A stretch of 64,000 bases of DNA, taken from Monilinia fructicola (taxonomy: Eukaryota > Ascomycota > Leotiomycetes > Helotiales > Sclerotiniaceae). The notes under the pieces were generated by a model. That model ran no database searches. It saw only the letters and a program-made list of their open reading frames with translations, and was not told the DNA's origin. Position numbers and translations under genes: made by a program. The first letter of the stretch is position 1. The number at the start of each line of letters is the position of its first letter. The stretch is from the NCBI GenBank assembly GCA_008692225.1, contig VICG01000008.1, positions 1,499,001-1,563,000 on the forward strand, in the 5' to 3' direction. Positions 35,994-47,733 of this stretch are shown piece after piece.

Positions 35994-38548
35994 TTGAGAT
36001 GAGCCCTAGTGGAAAGGGGAGATCATTCGGGGTGAGAATGGTAGAAAAGGAGAAGGGTGAAGGAAGATGGAGGGGTAGTGGAGGAAGCATTGGAGATATG
36101 GAACCAACGGTGTGGAATCCTGATAGGGATGAAATGCCAAGTCCATTTTTGATTAAGAATAGACATGCGGGGCGTTCGAGATAATTTGATTTCGGGGAGT
36201 CTTGTGTTAGGTTTATGATTTATATGGGCATGAAGGGAAAAAATCGGCAATCAAGTGGTGGTCATAATTACGAAGCACACGCTAAGACTAGCAATTTGTT
36301 CTTTCTTTTGTAAACATGGCTCTCTAGGGGTGGTATGGAATACCATTGTTTGGGTTGGGGATCAGAGTGGTATACCGGGCGTTTGTTTTGATTTCAGGGT
36401 ATGACTTCTTTCTTTACATAGCTTCTCTGTACTGTATCCAGTGTATGGTCTTTCGATTTGGCTTGGTGTGGTTTGGATGGGTTTAAATTGGGTTTGGATA
36501 ATGATTGCGTGCTTGAGTAAGTACTCTTTCTAGCATGATGATGAGAGAAGGACAGGGGATGGAAGGGAATGAGATGGCGAGAGATATTATATACATAAAA
36601 CAGGGTAGTGAAGAATTCAAAACCGTTTCGCATCTATCCATGGTAATCCTACAATACAAAAAAGCTACAGAATTGATACCAGTCGTCTATCTCGTTTGAG
36701 TGTCTGCTGCAGTTGGCCCCCTTGCTCCCTCGCCTAAATAAAGCCCCACTAATTCCTCCTTTCAAAATACAACCCTAAGCATCGAAATCAAGGATATCAT
36801 GATCGTTTTCGTCTTTCGTCTTTCGTCTTTCATCTTTTGTTTTTCATCTTTCGTTGTTCATCATTCATCATTCATCATCATCATTATCATCATCGTCATC
36901 ATCATTATCGTTGTTATTAGAATTACAATAGTGCTATATATAATGTATATATAACTCCTCCATTTTATACAAATCCTATTCATCATCCATCATTCATCAT
37001 CCATTATTATTATTTTTATTATTTATTATTTATTATTATTTATTATTTATTATTTATTATTTTATTATTTATTATTATTTATTATTTATTATTTATTATT
37101 TATTATTTATTATTTATTATTTATTATTTATTATTTATTATTTATTATTTTTATTATTTATTATTTATTTATTTATTTATTTTTATTATTTATTATTTAT
37201 TATTTATTATTTATTATTTATTATTTATTATTTATTATTTATTATTATTATTTATTATTTATTATTTTATTATTTATTATTTATTATTTATTATTTATTA
37301 TTTATTATTTATTATTTTATTATTTATTATTTATTCTTCATTATTTATTCTTCATTATTTTTCTTCATTATTTATTCTTCATTATTTATTCTTCATTATT
37401 TATTCTTCATTATTTATTCTTCATTATTATTCTTCATTATCTATTCTTCATTATTTATTCTTTATTCTTCACTATTTATAATAGTTTTTCACTAATTTAT
37501 ACATCTTACTCGACTACTTTCCTTCCCTTTCCTTTCCCTTACTCCAACTTACTTCATCCACAACAAACCGATTTTCGTCTTCCTTACCTAGGTACTTATT
37601 AACCATGTTTTAGATCCACGCCAGGCTAAAAATCAACCAACTAAAAACAGAATTTACTCTAACAAATTATCATAGATCAACAAATCCATTCAAAACTATA
37701 AATAACGCTTTATAGTATTATCCAGTCAAGAAATAAATGTGTGGTGTACGAGTATTTACATTCTCGAAAATGGAAGTTTTGTGATATATATCAACAAGAA
37801 TTTAAAAGATGTACGATGTTGTAGATTTTTACTCCGGCAGAGATCTAAAACAACATCGAGTATAGCGAGAAAGGTAAGTCAGCACGCGCTGGATTTGTAT
37901 AGGGTTTGGTGTTTTAGTAGGGATTGGATGAATTGGATGGATGGATGGATGGATGAGGAGATTGAGCTATAGGGTTGTGAATGAATGATATCGGAGGGGT
38001 GATGGAGATTTTATTTCTTTGGTGATGTTTAGACTTGTTTGTTGTGTAGAGATTGCAACTAAGATTACGTGGGGAATCCAGCGATAGGATATCTATAGGA
38101 ACAAGAGAGTTTCTGCTGCGATTTGCAATTGTTTATTGTGTACGTATGTAAGATAGTAGCTAAGTGTAGTATGAAGAAGGGCAAGGAAAACGCGCGTCGA
38201 AATCAATATTATATATGCCAATTGCTTGCAACTCTTGTATATACCATCCATCTGAATCCAGGCTTGCCCCGTCATTAGTGTTCTACATCCGTCCTTTAGT
38301 GCGGCCCGGCCGTACCGTATCGTGTGAGTCAAACCATGAACGCAAATATTTCCATCCGACCCATTCCCACCAACCTAAGGTATAAGCCATAATCACCACC
38401 CCCATGTGCCAAAGTTCCCAACCATAAATTACCCCGTGTCAGCTGAATAACATGCCCCTTTATTAATTTATCGTGTCTATGTCTTCGTGTTCGCATCCGT
38501 GTCTCGTAGCGCACTCGTAAACGTAAGCCGTAAAATGAACCATCTCCC
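35994..38548. other. convergent 3' region with microsatellites, no gene seen
   Basis: Between NIMA (+) and cryptochrome (-). Holds TCATCATT and CTTTCGTCTTTCG arrays (36800-36905), the large TTATT array at 37003-37480, and a TGGA repeat near 37936-37956. No open frame here has non-repetitive composition. Confidence 0.55.
37003..37480. repeat. ~480-bp T/A-rich microsatellite in two parts
   Basis: First part (to about 37330): TTATTATT and TTATTTATT mixtures with occasional unit-length changes. Second part (about 37330-37480): ATTTATTCTTC or ATTATTCTTC units. Pure W with C only in the second part. Confidence 0.9.
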
Positions 38549-40655
38549 TCACTCATTGCTTGCAGCTGCTTCTCTCTCCTTATCCATCATTCCAGTTCGC
38601 AACTCCCTTCCGCGGTCACCTCTCCCTCTGTATCCTCTTCCCTGATATCCTCGCGTTTGGTAGCCTCGGTCACCCCTTCCACCATACCAACCACCTCTTC
38701 CCTGATCTTGCGGGCCTGATCTTCTGCCCGTCCATCTATCTCCACCCTGTGGCCTGTAAGGAGGTCTACCTCTACCACCACCTCTTCCACCTCCCCCTCC
38801 ACCACCTCTTCCTCTATTGACCTTGAAGTCAATCTTCTTCAAAGGCTTCGTCACCATATCAGTCTCTGCAATTCCCAATTCTTCCTTCTTCTCGTCATCA
38901 TTGATCGTCCATGCCTGGAAGATTTGACCTAGCTCATCCACGCCTCGTAACTCATCAACCCACGCCAAAACGTATTCAGCCTTGGGATCATAATCGAAGG
39001 CTTGTTTGACGGGGTTGAAGATTCGATCATTGCCTCGAGGATCATTTCCTACGCCTGCAACATATTGCCAATTACCCCAGTTCGAACTAACATCATAATC
39101 AACCAGTATACACTCGTACCACTCTGCACCGATTCTCCAATCAATGTACAGGTGTTTAGCGAGGAACGAAGCGACATTCTGACGTGCACGGTTGCTTGTA
39201 TATCCCGTATGATAGCATTCTCTCTGCGAGGCATCAATAAAGCCCATGCCCGTTGTGCCATTTAAGAATCTCTCAATCATATCCTTGATTTGCTCTTTCG
39301 AGACTCCATCTCTTGGGGAGTCTAGCGTGCTCCACTTGGCATGTGCATCTTCCTCCTCTTTGAAGCCACCCAACCGGAAAAGTTTTGGCCCGAATTTGCG
39401 AGTACAGAGGCGCATGTAATCCCTCCAGAGGAGTTCAAATCGAACACCATACGTGCCTTCATTTTCACCCTTGCCGTACCCCTCAACATCCTTGTAACGA
39501 TCGCTGGCATCAGAGCCCTCTTCAAAAACGGCTATCGAAGAATGAATTTGACGCGAAGTGATTGAACCAAGAGCAAGGAATGCAGAAAGTTTTGTGGAGA
39601 AATCAGTACCCATCAAACCATTACGACTGGATTTATAAGCGGTAAGTGAACCAGAGGTGATCAAATGTTCAAGTCGTTTCTGCGCATGAGATTCGCCACC
39701 AGTGAAAGGATGCACCGACAGTGCATTCTCGGGATACTTTGGGGGATCTTTGATCAAAGGTTGCGCATTGATTGGCTTCAAAAGTGCTGCCTCTATCTCT
39801 TCGTACTCTGTTGGGATGGTGAATGGAGCATGCTGAGGTGGGACGTCGGTGGGAAACGGTAGCAGTGAATCCTTTTCTGGCTTTGGGAGAGCTGGACGTG
39901 GCGCTTCACGAAGTGGTTCAACACTTTTGCGATAGGTCGTGTAGACATCGGGAAGATCTTTTGGGTCATCAAACGGAAGATCTCGACTGGATTGTGATCA
40001 GTACACTCTGGGGATTGAGTTGGATGTAAGAACGTACTCATCGATCAAAATACTTCTCATCTTGCCACAATTGAAAGTCCACACCTGCCTTTTCGCACAC
40101 GTTCTTCGTCGAGCGCTCTTCCCTCTTTTCCTCCACTCCTTCTTCGGAAGTCATCCATACTGCGGAAACCTTGCTCTCATTGGTTTGCTCAAATCCCTCA
40201 ATCAAGCGTTGAACGACTTCATCAACCATACCCACTCGAATGGATAATCCACTCCCAATCTTCTCCAAACCATTCTTCAAATCCCAGACACTTTGCGCGA
40301 CAAACTTCGCCCTGTGGGGACCGCATCGCCAGAACGCGCCGACTTGACTTCTGGCGTCTGGGTACGGACTCTTGCCTCCATCTTCCGTGATGAAACCTGA
40401 GACTTCGATTTGTTGTGCGGCGAAAACATAGAGTGGGAGGAGATGGGTAAACCCATGATCCTTGTTATCAACGAGAGAATGAAGGATGGGGTTATCACCA
40501 ACTCTCAGATCCCTTCGCATCAGATAAATCAAGATCTTAGAATCCGACATCTTTGCAACAGTAGTTGAAAATTGTTGATGTCTTTGTTTGAGGGTGATTG
40601 AAGAAGTAATCAAATTAACCACCGATTTAGGAGGAGAAGCACACAGACGGATCAT
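38549..40655 (-). CDS. cryptochrome-DASH (photolyase/cryptochrome family) with RGG-rich C-terminus, frameshifted at the splice junction
   Basis: Blue-light flavoprotein that repairs CPD lesions in single-stranded DNA and/or signals light. Exon 1 40038-40655, intron 39987-40037 (GTACGT ... CAG), exon 2 38549-39986. Photolyase N-terminal domain: ILIYLMRRDLRVGDNPIL. FAD domain: GGESHAQKRLEHLI, TDFSTKLSAFLALGSIT, RNDRIFNP-like GNDRIFNPVKQAFDYDP and SNWGNWQYVAGVGNDPR, typical of CRY-DASH. Tail of about 90 residues rich in RGG/RGR, an RNA-binding-like composition. Start either M1 (presequence-like leader MIRLCASPPKSVVN, maybe mitochondrial) or MSDSKILIY at 40550. Just before the intron, four T (A4 on plus, 40047-40050) leave TGA in frame; three T would read DEKYLIDDRDLPF, the family's sequence, and total 684 aa. 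A weaker donor (GTATTTT) six codons earlier would also keep the frame but delete these conserved residues. Confidence 0.88.
40047..40050 (-). other. single-base frameshift site in cryptochrome-DASH
   Basis: Run of four A (T on the coding strand) directly before the donor at 40037. The phase-2 acceptor at 39986 requires one base fewer. Confidence 0.6.
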
Positions 40656-42401
40656 GGAAAGGACCGGGGGAAAGTTTCCAATAGTATGAGGTTAAACAAG
40701 ATTCACCCCACAAGACTGACTCGGAACAAATCAAGGGTAGAGAATATGTCTTGCAGTAGATTTTAGGGCAGAAGTGGGGGTTTTTTGGGATGGATATTGA
40801 AATCTTGATGGAGGAAAGTATAAAATAGGATGATGGAGAGAGTTTCCAAGGAGGGGGGTATGAATGTGGGTATGAGTAAGGGTATGAGTATGAGTATGAG
40901 TATGAGTATAAGGATGTGTATGAGTATGAGTAGCTAGTAACGTATCTAAGGAGGAGGGATCATTTGCTAAGATGAATTAGATTCAAGTAGAGTGTTGGTC
41001 ATAGGTAGTGAGGGTTAATAGAGATTGAATTGAAAGAAGTTGGATGGGGAAAGAGTAAGAGGAGAGAAGGAAGAGAGAAGGAAGAGAGAAGGAAGAGAGA
41101 AGGAAGAGAAGAAGGAAGAGAAGAAGTTGAGGCAGAGAGAAAAGAGTTATGGATGAGAATGATGAGAGGGATGAGCAGGACGAGGAGGATGAGGAGGATG
41201 AGAAGGACGAGAAGGACGAGAAGGACGAGAAGGACGAGAACCATCAAACAAAGTGAATTTTGATTGAGTGATTGATAGATTGAATCAATAAATAAACAAA
41301 AATCTGCTCTCCAAAGATGATGAGCTATTGAAGATCAATCCTGCCTGCAATCCTGAATGAATCAAATCTTCCAAGGATGAGATGTTATAGGATGAGATGA
41401 TGATGAGGATGAAGATGATGATGATGATGAAGATGATGATGAAGTAATGAGGTAATGAAGTAGTGAAGTAGTCAAGTAGTGAAGTAATGAGTGATTGATA
41501 GCTTCAAATCACTTGGACGTTATGACAATGTGCTATGGAGGGAATGGTAACGGTAACGGTAACGGTAATAGTAATAGTAATAGTAACGGTATTGATCATG
41601 GGAGTGGGATTAGGATTAGGATTAGGATTAGGATTAAGACTAGAATGGGCGTGAGTATGTAGCAGGTTGGTATGTATGATGTGAATATAACAAATATAAG
41701 TGTGAGTAGATATAAAGATGAAGATGAATATTAATATCCATGTAAATATGGATGTATATATAAAAATATAAATATATAAATGTGACCAAGGTCATGCATG
41801 CATTTGGTATAAAATAAGAGAGAGAAAAAAAGAATCAAGGGAAAATAGTAAAGAAAAGAAGTAGAAAGAAAGTTGGTTAGTGCTTCAGAGATCAATTGAT
41901 CTTCCTTTCTTTAATACCCGTGGACTTGAGGATTGTTTCAATCAAGGACGAGAGGATTTAGAGGAGAGGGGAGGAGAGTAAATAGTAAAGTATTTATTAT
42001 AAGATTACATTGCTTGTTTTTATGTTTTTCTTTTTTCGTTCAATTCTTTATGATAACCAATCCCAGATGGGTCTTGACTCTTGTTTTCTTGAATCCTTTG
42101 GACGATCCAAGTGATCCAAGTGTAAGTGCAGATGGTAGGAGTTAATAGCTGGAGATAGATAGTAGAATGATAAAAGGTGATGTTGTGTGCTTTGATGTAT
42201 ATGCACGATATATGTATGTATATGTATGCTTGTATGCATGTATATATATATATATATGTATGTAGGTATGTAGGTATATATGTTTGTATGTATGTATGTA
42301 TATATGTATATATGTATGTATATTTATATTTATATGTCTGTATGCATGTATATATGCAATATATATGTATGTAATATGTATGTTGATGAACCATAGATAT
42401 A

Positions 42402-42419
42402 TACCTACCTAGGTAGGTA
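42402..42419. repeat. 18-bp perfect palindrome, copy 1
   Basis: TACCTACCTAGGTAGGTA, each half the reverse complement of the other. Confidence 0.85.
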
Positions 42420-42568
42420 CATATATATTCATATTTATAGCTATATAATATTCATACAACCATAAATACCCATACAAATATATATATACTAGGTATCTCT
42501 CTCTCTCTCCCTATTCATTGATTGTATGGAGCACCTACCTAATACCTCTCAACCTCGACCTACCTACC

Positions 42569-42586
42569 TACCTACCTAGGTAGGTA
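42569..42586. repeat. 18-bp perfect palindrome, copy 2
   Basis: Identical to the copy at 42402-42419; extended to the left by further CTAC units. Confidence 0.85.
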
Positions 42587-43379
42587 CCTCCTTCAATCTC
42601 AATCTTCATACTTGAAATCTCTTCCTCCTCCAATTGACCAATCACATCATCACACACTCTCATTTCATCATTCGTTTTCTATCTATATCTATTATTAGAG
42701 TAGGATCGAAATGCCTTTTCCTTTCTTTTCCCTCCTCTCTCCTCTCTCCTCTCCGTCTTTCCCATCTCACCTTCTCCACTTATTATTCCTCTCGTGCCAC
42801 TTAAATCGTAAAAATCCATACGAAATCGTTAAACTGGATCTTCTTCTCACCTTCAAACGATCGATTTGGTGTTCCACATGCCAAGTTCCTCCTGGGTAGA
42901 GGGTAAAGCGTAACTGCAAGAGGTAAAAGAGGCAAGAGGAGAACGATGATCAAAACTCTTATTGTAAGTCTTAAGATCGCCCCACTTAATTCGTCATTTT
43001 TAGAAACAAGAGGGGGGAGTATTGCTTGATTGGGCTAAGCGTCGTGGTTTAAGCTTATCCATCATCCCAGTCATCTATCAATCCAGAGATTCCAGCAACC
43101 AACCAAATGTCTTCTGGAATCACTTTTCTAGTATTCTTGATGACGCTTGATCTTTTTTTCTTCGTCTTCGTCTTCGTCTTCGTCTTCGTGTTCATCATTC
43201 ATCGCTTATCGTGTATCGTTTATCGTTTTCATCTTCTTTTCCATCTTCTTCTTTGTTTTCTCTCTCTCTTTTTCTCCTTCTTACCTAATATAATATATTT
43301 TCTTTTTTTCTTCTCTTTTTCTCTCTTCCTTTTTCTTCCCTTATTGAATTCTCTTCTTATTATACTCCGGCTAGTTTTA

Positions 43380-44330
43380 AAAAAGGTATATATATAACTT
43401 ATAATTATAGAAAAGATATAGAAAATATAAAGATTTATAATAATATTAAATAACTTAATAAATATTATAACTAAGCTTTAAAATTGTATTTAATAATAGA
43501 ATAAAAACTAAAGCTTATTATTTTAAAATTTAAATTCTTCTATTAATACGTAGGATATATTTAAATAAAGTTAAAATATAGGAATATTTATAATTTTTAA
43601 TAGAAAACGTATATAGTAGTAAAAGCTAATCTTTATTAAATTATCTAACGCTATCTACTTATAGCTAATATTATTCTATTCGCTTTTGCTAATAATATTA
43701 ATAACGTTAATAGTATCGTCCTTATCGATACGCTAAAAATATCGGCTTTATCGCCGACTTCTTCTATATCGGCCGTGTCGATCGTTACAATTTTAAATAA
43801 AATAAAATCGCTTATTTTAATTATATAAGTATATTTTTTTATTAAAGTTTTAAATTTTCTATTCTTTATATTAATATATATTAATGGGATTAATATTCTT
43901 AGATTTTAAAACTATTTAATAAAACATTAAGATTTATATTATCTTTTTATAATTTTAATTAGTTTATAAGATTAACATTTCTTTAAGATTTAAATTAATA
44001 TATTAATAAATTACTAGATTTTCTAAAATTACTTACTTTATAATATTAAATTCTTTATAGAAAGATATTAAGATATTAAATCTATATTATATATATATAA
44101 ATTATATAAAATTTTATTAAGGCTATATTAAATAATTATAAGTTTTATATTAATTAGCCTTTACTACTTTTAAAACCTATTTAAGTATTATAATAACTAA
44201 CCTTATATAATACTTTGATCTAATAATAATACCTACTATCTAGTATATTAATATTAATCTTCACTTGGTAAACTTATATCAATATTAAATAAAATCAAGC
44301 TTTATAACGTAAGTCTAGAAAATTGTTTTT
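43380..44330. mobile_element. AT-rich RIPped repeat relic
   Basis: Abrupt drop to nearly pure A+T, with a less affected core at about 43615-43795. That core, reverse-complemented, matches about 9885-9960 of the transposon at 9208-10575 (shared GTAAAAGCGAA/GCAAAAGCGAA, TTAGCTATAA and AGATTAGCTTTTACTAC). No terminal repeats or target duplication could be found, so its ends are approximate. Probably a truncated member of the same or a related family. Confidence 0.6.
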
Positions 44331-45594
44331 TTCAAGTTTCTTGACTATTTCTAAGATCGGAGCTGTCATTCAAAGGTTAAATAGATACTCCCACACACAC
44401 GCTTTCTCCCCATCAAGAATCAATCAACTTTACACTACTTCGTACATACCTACCCATGCCAGGTAAATATCAAGATATCTATCCACAATCCATGACTTGA
44501 ATTACCGTACATTACATACAGTACAAGTACACTACAGGACATCATCTCACCAGATTCAAAATCCATCTTATCTCCTAGAGATATCAACTCCTTTGCCATT
44601 TCCCTTTTTTCGTCTCAATCCCGATGATCAGGTATAAAATGATACCACCAGATCTGAATTCGGAGCCATCAATATAGCCACGATATCTTTGTACACCAAA
44701 CCCCTACTGGACATGGCGGAAAAGCCGTTCCCACCAAGATAACGCCTTTCAAATGGTCCGCATATATTCCACCCTCTATGCATCAATGAGCCTTACCCTT
44801 CCTCGGTACAACCTCGAGAAAATGGTCAGTTTGTCATCATTTGAACCTTTTCCCATTTCACTGGATGGAATACGAAGCCCGTCAAGGATCTTCTTCTTGG
44901 TGTATCTCTCCACGCCCCTCTCTTTGATCGAGCACAAGATACTAGGTATCTTCATCCTCTGCTTGTGCAGTATCGACGAGAAAAGGAGAGCGCAACCTCA
45001 GGTGATCCCTCAGCATATGCAAGATGCGGCGTACAGCATCTCCATGCAACACCGTTCCAGATCGTGCCATCGGCATCGTGCATTAGTTCCCCAGCGAAGC
45101 GTTCCTAGCCTATGATGCCACCTGGGACCTCCTCCGTGCATGCATCGACCCCTGGCCAGCTGAAGGTAAATACCGTGTGATGCCTCGCCCTGCTGGACCT
45201 TCTAGACTCCCTCGTCCGCTTGTTGAACCATCGTCGCGACTTTCTTCGCCGCGACCTGTCAGCGCTCGGGAGTGCGATACCCCTTTCGGCTGTGCCCCTC
45301 AGCCACATCAGATCAATCGTCGGTCGGTAAACTTTTTCATCGCCACAGTGACATACTGACATTCCTCTTTTCGCATAATCGATCGAATCCCCGTCTTCTC
45401 ATTGATATCGTGATAGCAATGATAGCAATGATGATAGAACAACCTCCACCATCCTCAATCCCAACTAAACACCACCTCTCAAACCTCGTCGAATCCCCTC
45501 ACCTCCTCCCATCAACACAACGATAAAATAACCACCACCCTCCCAAACCCCAACCCCGCATCTCCCACCTCCATCCTACATCCTACATCCCAAA

Positions 45595-45634
45595 TACACA
45601 TCCCCAATCCCCAATCCCCAATCCCCGCCAATCC
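45595..45634. repeat. CCCCAAT tandem repeat
   Basis: Five to six 7-bp units. The same unit forms an array at 52512-52552. Confidence 0.8.
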
Positions 45635-46240
45635 TTAACCATCCCCCTCTAGAAACACCACACCACACCTCGACCCCAATCCCCCGCACTCCCTCCCTCC
45701 CTCCCTCGTTCCGTCCATCCATCCACCCATCCATCCCCGCCCCAAACTTCCACCCCCCCATTCCACATCTCCGTTCCATAAACGCGTCTCGATCTGCATC
45801 TCTCTTGTCACCCTTACCCCCCCTCTATCTTTCCCCTACGTCTTACCCCGCGTCTTACCACATCCTGACGAAATGCGATGCAACCCAACACCACACCACA
45901 CCACACCACCCCCAAACGCAGAACCTCGCGCCCCAAGATGCAAAATGGGCGAGGTCGGGGTTGAGATGTATGTTTGGTGGGAAGGAGGGGTGTGGGGTGT
46001 TGGTGTTGGGTAAGTGGTTGGATATGTAGGGTGGTGGGTAGGTGGGTGGGTGAGGTGCGGGGTTGGGGGTATGGAATTTTTGGGTTTAGTATTGATGAGC
46101 GGGTGAGTGAGCTGGGGAGCTGTGGAGCTGGTGAGCTGGTGAGCTGGTGAGCTGGTGAGTTAGTTGGTTGGTGGTTTTTGTGTTCTGGGGTGTCCATGGG
46201 TTTTGGGTTGGGTTGGGTTGTGTTTTTGGATGGTTTGCTT

Positions 46241-46267
46241 GGGGGGGAGGGAAGGGGAGGGGAGGGG
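46241..46267 (+). repeat. G-run cluster (G-quadruplex-capable)
   Basis: At least five runs of three or more G separated by single A. A similar cluster lies at 46325-46357. Structure is inferred from sequence only. Confidence 0.6.
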
Positions 46268-46358
46268 TAAGGTGATGGTGGAATGGTGGGATGGTGGGTG
46301 GTTGGGTGTTTTTGGGATTTTTTGAGAGGGGAGGGGAGGGTAAAGGGGTTTAGGGGGG

Positions 46359-46430
46359 TGTTGAGTGTTGAGTGCTGAGTGTTAAGTGTTGAGTGTTGAG
46401 TGTTGAGTGCTGAGTGCTGAGTGTTGGGTG
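46359..46430. repeat. 7-bp minisatellite GAGTGTT/GAGTGCT
   Basis: About ten imperfect units varying mainly by T/C; a 9-bp GTGAGCTGG array precedes it at about 46124-46158. Confidence 0.8.
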
Positions 46431-47733
46431 GCTTAGGGTGGGTGATGGTGATGATAATGATGATGATAATAATGATAGTAGAGAAGTTATAGAGATTGAT
46501 ATTCTCCTGGTGTGAATGCGATATGTGGTGTAGTGGTGTAGTGGGGCGTGGTGCTGGTTTTTTAGTGAAGGATATTGTGTAGATGAATATGAAGAATGAT
46601 GAAGGCTTGATATTGGGATTGGGATTGGGATCCTTTGATGATTTGGTTGTGGTGTATTTAGCGGGACTGGCTGATAATTCAAGGGGGACGGGGATGTCGA
46701 TGTCGATGTGGATATGGATACATACAAATATAAACAGAAATATACATCCACCACACCAGACCTAAATTCCGACCTACAATCTACATTAATATACATGCAC
46801 ATCGCGCACTTAAGCCAGATTCCAATCCGACCTACCCAGTAGTGTTGAGCGCAAGAGATAGAAGTGAAAGCAACACGTTAAATAGATGAATAAATACCCC
46901 CATCCATGCATTGATTCTCAAATTCATACAACAAAAAGAGTAACCCGAATCATCACCATCACAGTCCTGAGAGATAATCCCTCGGGTGACCATCTCATCT
47001 CGAGAAATTCCACAACGTCATTTTCCGCGTGAGCGCCAGCCGTTGTCCATCGATATCGACGGTGATGAGCTACGTAATGCACTGGCGATTGTGCGGTCTG
47101 GGAGAGGCGCTGCCAATAGATCAACTGGTCCATCATTCTGAGATTCCTCTTGTCGCCGTGATGAGGCTTCTATTTGCGTACGACATACCCTCCTTCGAAG
47201 ACCGGCTCTGATGCTTCGAACTTGGCCTCAAGATACTAAACTCGTTATTCCCCAGCTTCGTGATGGAAAACTACAATGTTCTCAAAGTCATCAATCTCCG
47301 AGATACTTCATAAATCAAGTGTCGCAACGATGAGAGAGCCTCTCGAAAACTCCTACCTCACCGCTCAGATCTGGGGGATCGGTGACGCGATCGTATCGCA
47401 TAGCGAAGGACAAAAAAGATTCGTTTCACGGGGAGCATGAGCAAGATGCGGAAGAGAGAGCAGAGTCAAAGAAAATGGTATCTTTAAGTATTGAAGTTGG
47501 AACGTAACTTCTATCTAGTGGCATCCATATATGTGGTATCCATGAATAACGATCCTCCCAGTCCACCCATCCCAAAAATTAAGGGCAATTATGATATCCG
47601 TCCCAACTCCAGGCTCATTTCACGTTCGTACTCATCGTGCACGCATGCCATAAACTCGTAATTACATAGAGACTTCGTGTCGTCAAGACACCACGTTGGA
47701 GCATCGCTCCATCCTAGCCCGCTCCGCCATCCA

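Larger units (their letters stand above)
40656..43264. other. gene-free, simple-sequence-rich region
   Basis: Successive arrays: GAGTAT (40866-40931), GGAAGAGAGAA (41062-41125), GAGAAGGACGA (41170-41240), GATGATGA (41395-41450), GGTAAC then AGTAAT (41545-41592), GGATTA (41607-41636), TATG/TATA (42190-42385), CTTCGT (43157-43187). All long frames here are made of these repeats. Nothing codes for a recognisable protein. Upstream part serves as the cryptochrome promoter. Confidence 0.6.
44336..47733. other. intergenic; skewed, minisatellite-rich
   Basis: No gene that I can defend. A possible exon at about 45085-45168 (+; flanked by CATTAG and GTAAAT) reads FPSEAFLAYDATWDLL but has no partner exon. 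From about 45450 to 45950 the plus strand is C-rich, then from about 45950 to 46450 G-rich. The 44753-45115 frame and those at 46924-47211 show no motif. Confidence 0.45.

Noticed and set aside
40990..41263. Leu/Ile-rich (-) and Arg/Glu-rich (+) open frames
   Set aside because: Direct translations of GAAGGACGA and GGAAGAGAGAA microsatellites.
41607..41636. GGATTA array considered as an interstitial telomere
   Set aside because: The unit is TTAGGA, not the fungal TTAGGG; it lies among many other simple repeats.
42020..42394. Tyr/Ile/Thr-rich frame of 124 codons
   Set aside because: Translation of a TATG/TATA microsatellite.
43380..44330. AT-rich block considered as a centromere or mitochondrial insertion
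   Set aside because: Too short for a centromere, has no mitochondrial gene, and shares sequence with the nuclear transposon at 9.2-10.6 kb.
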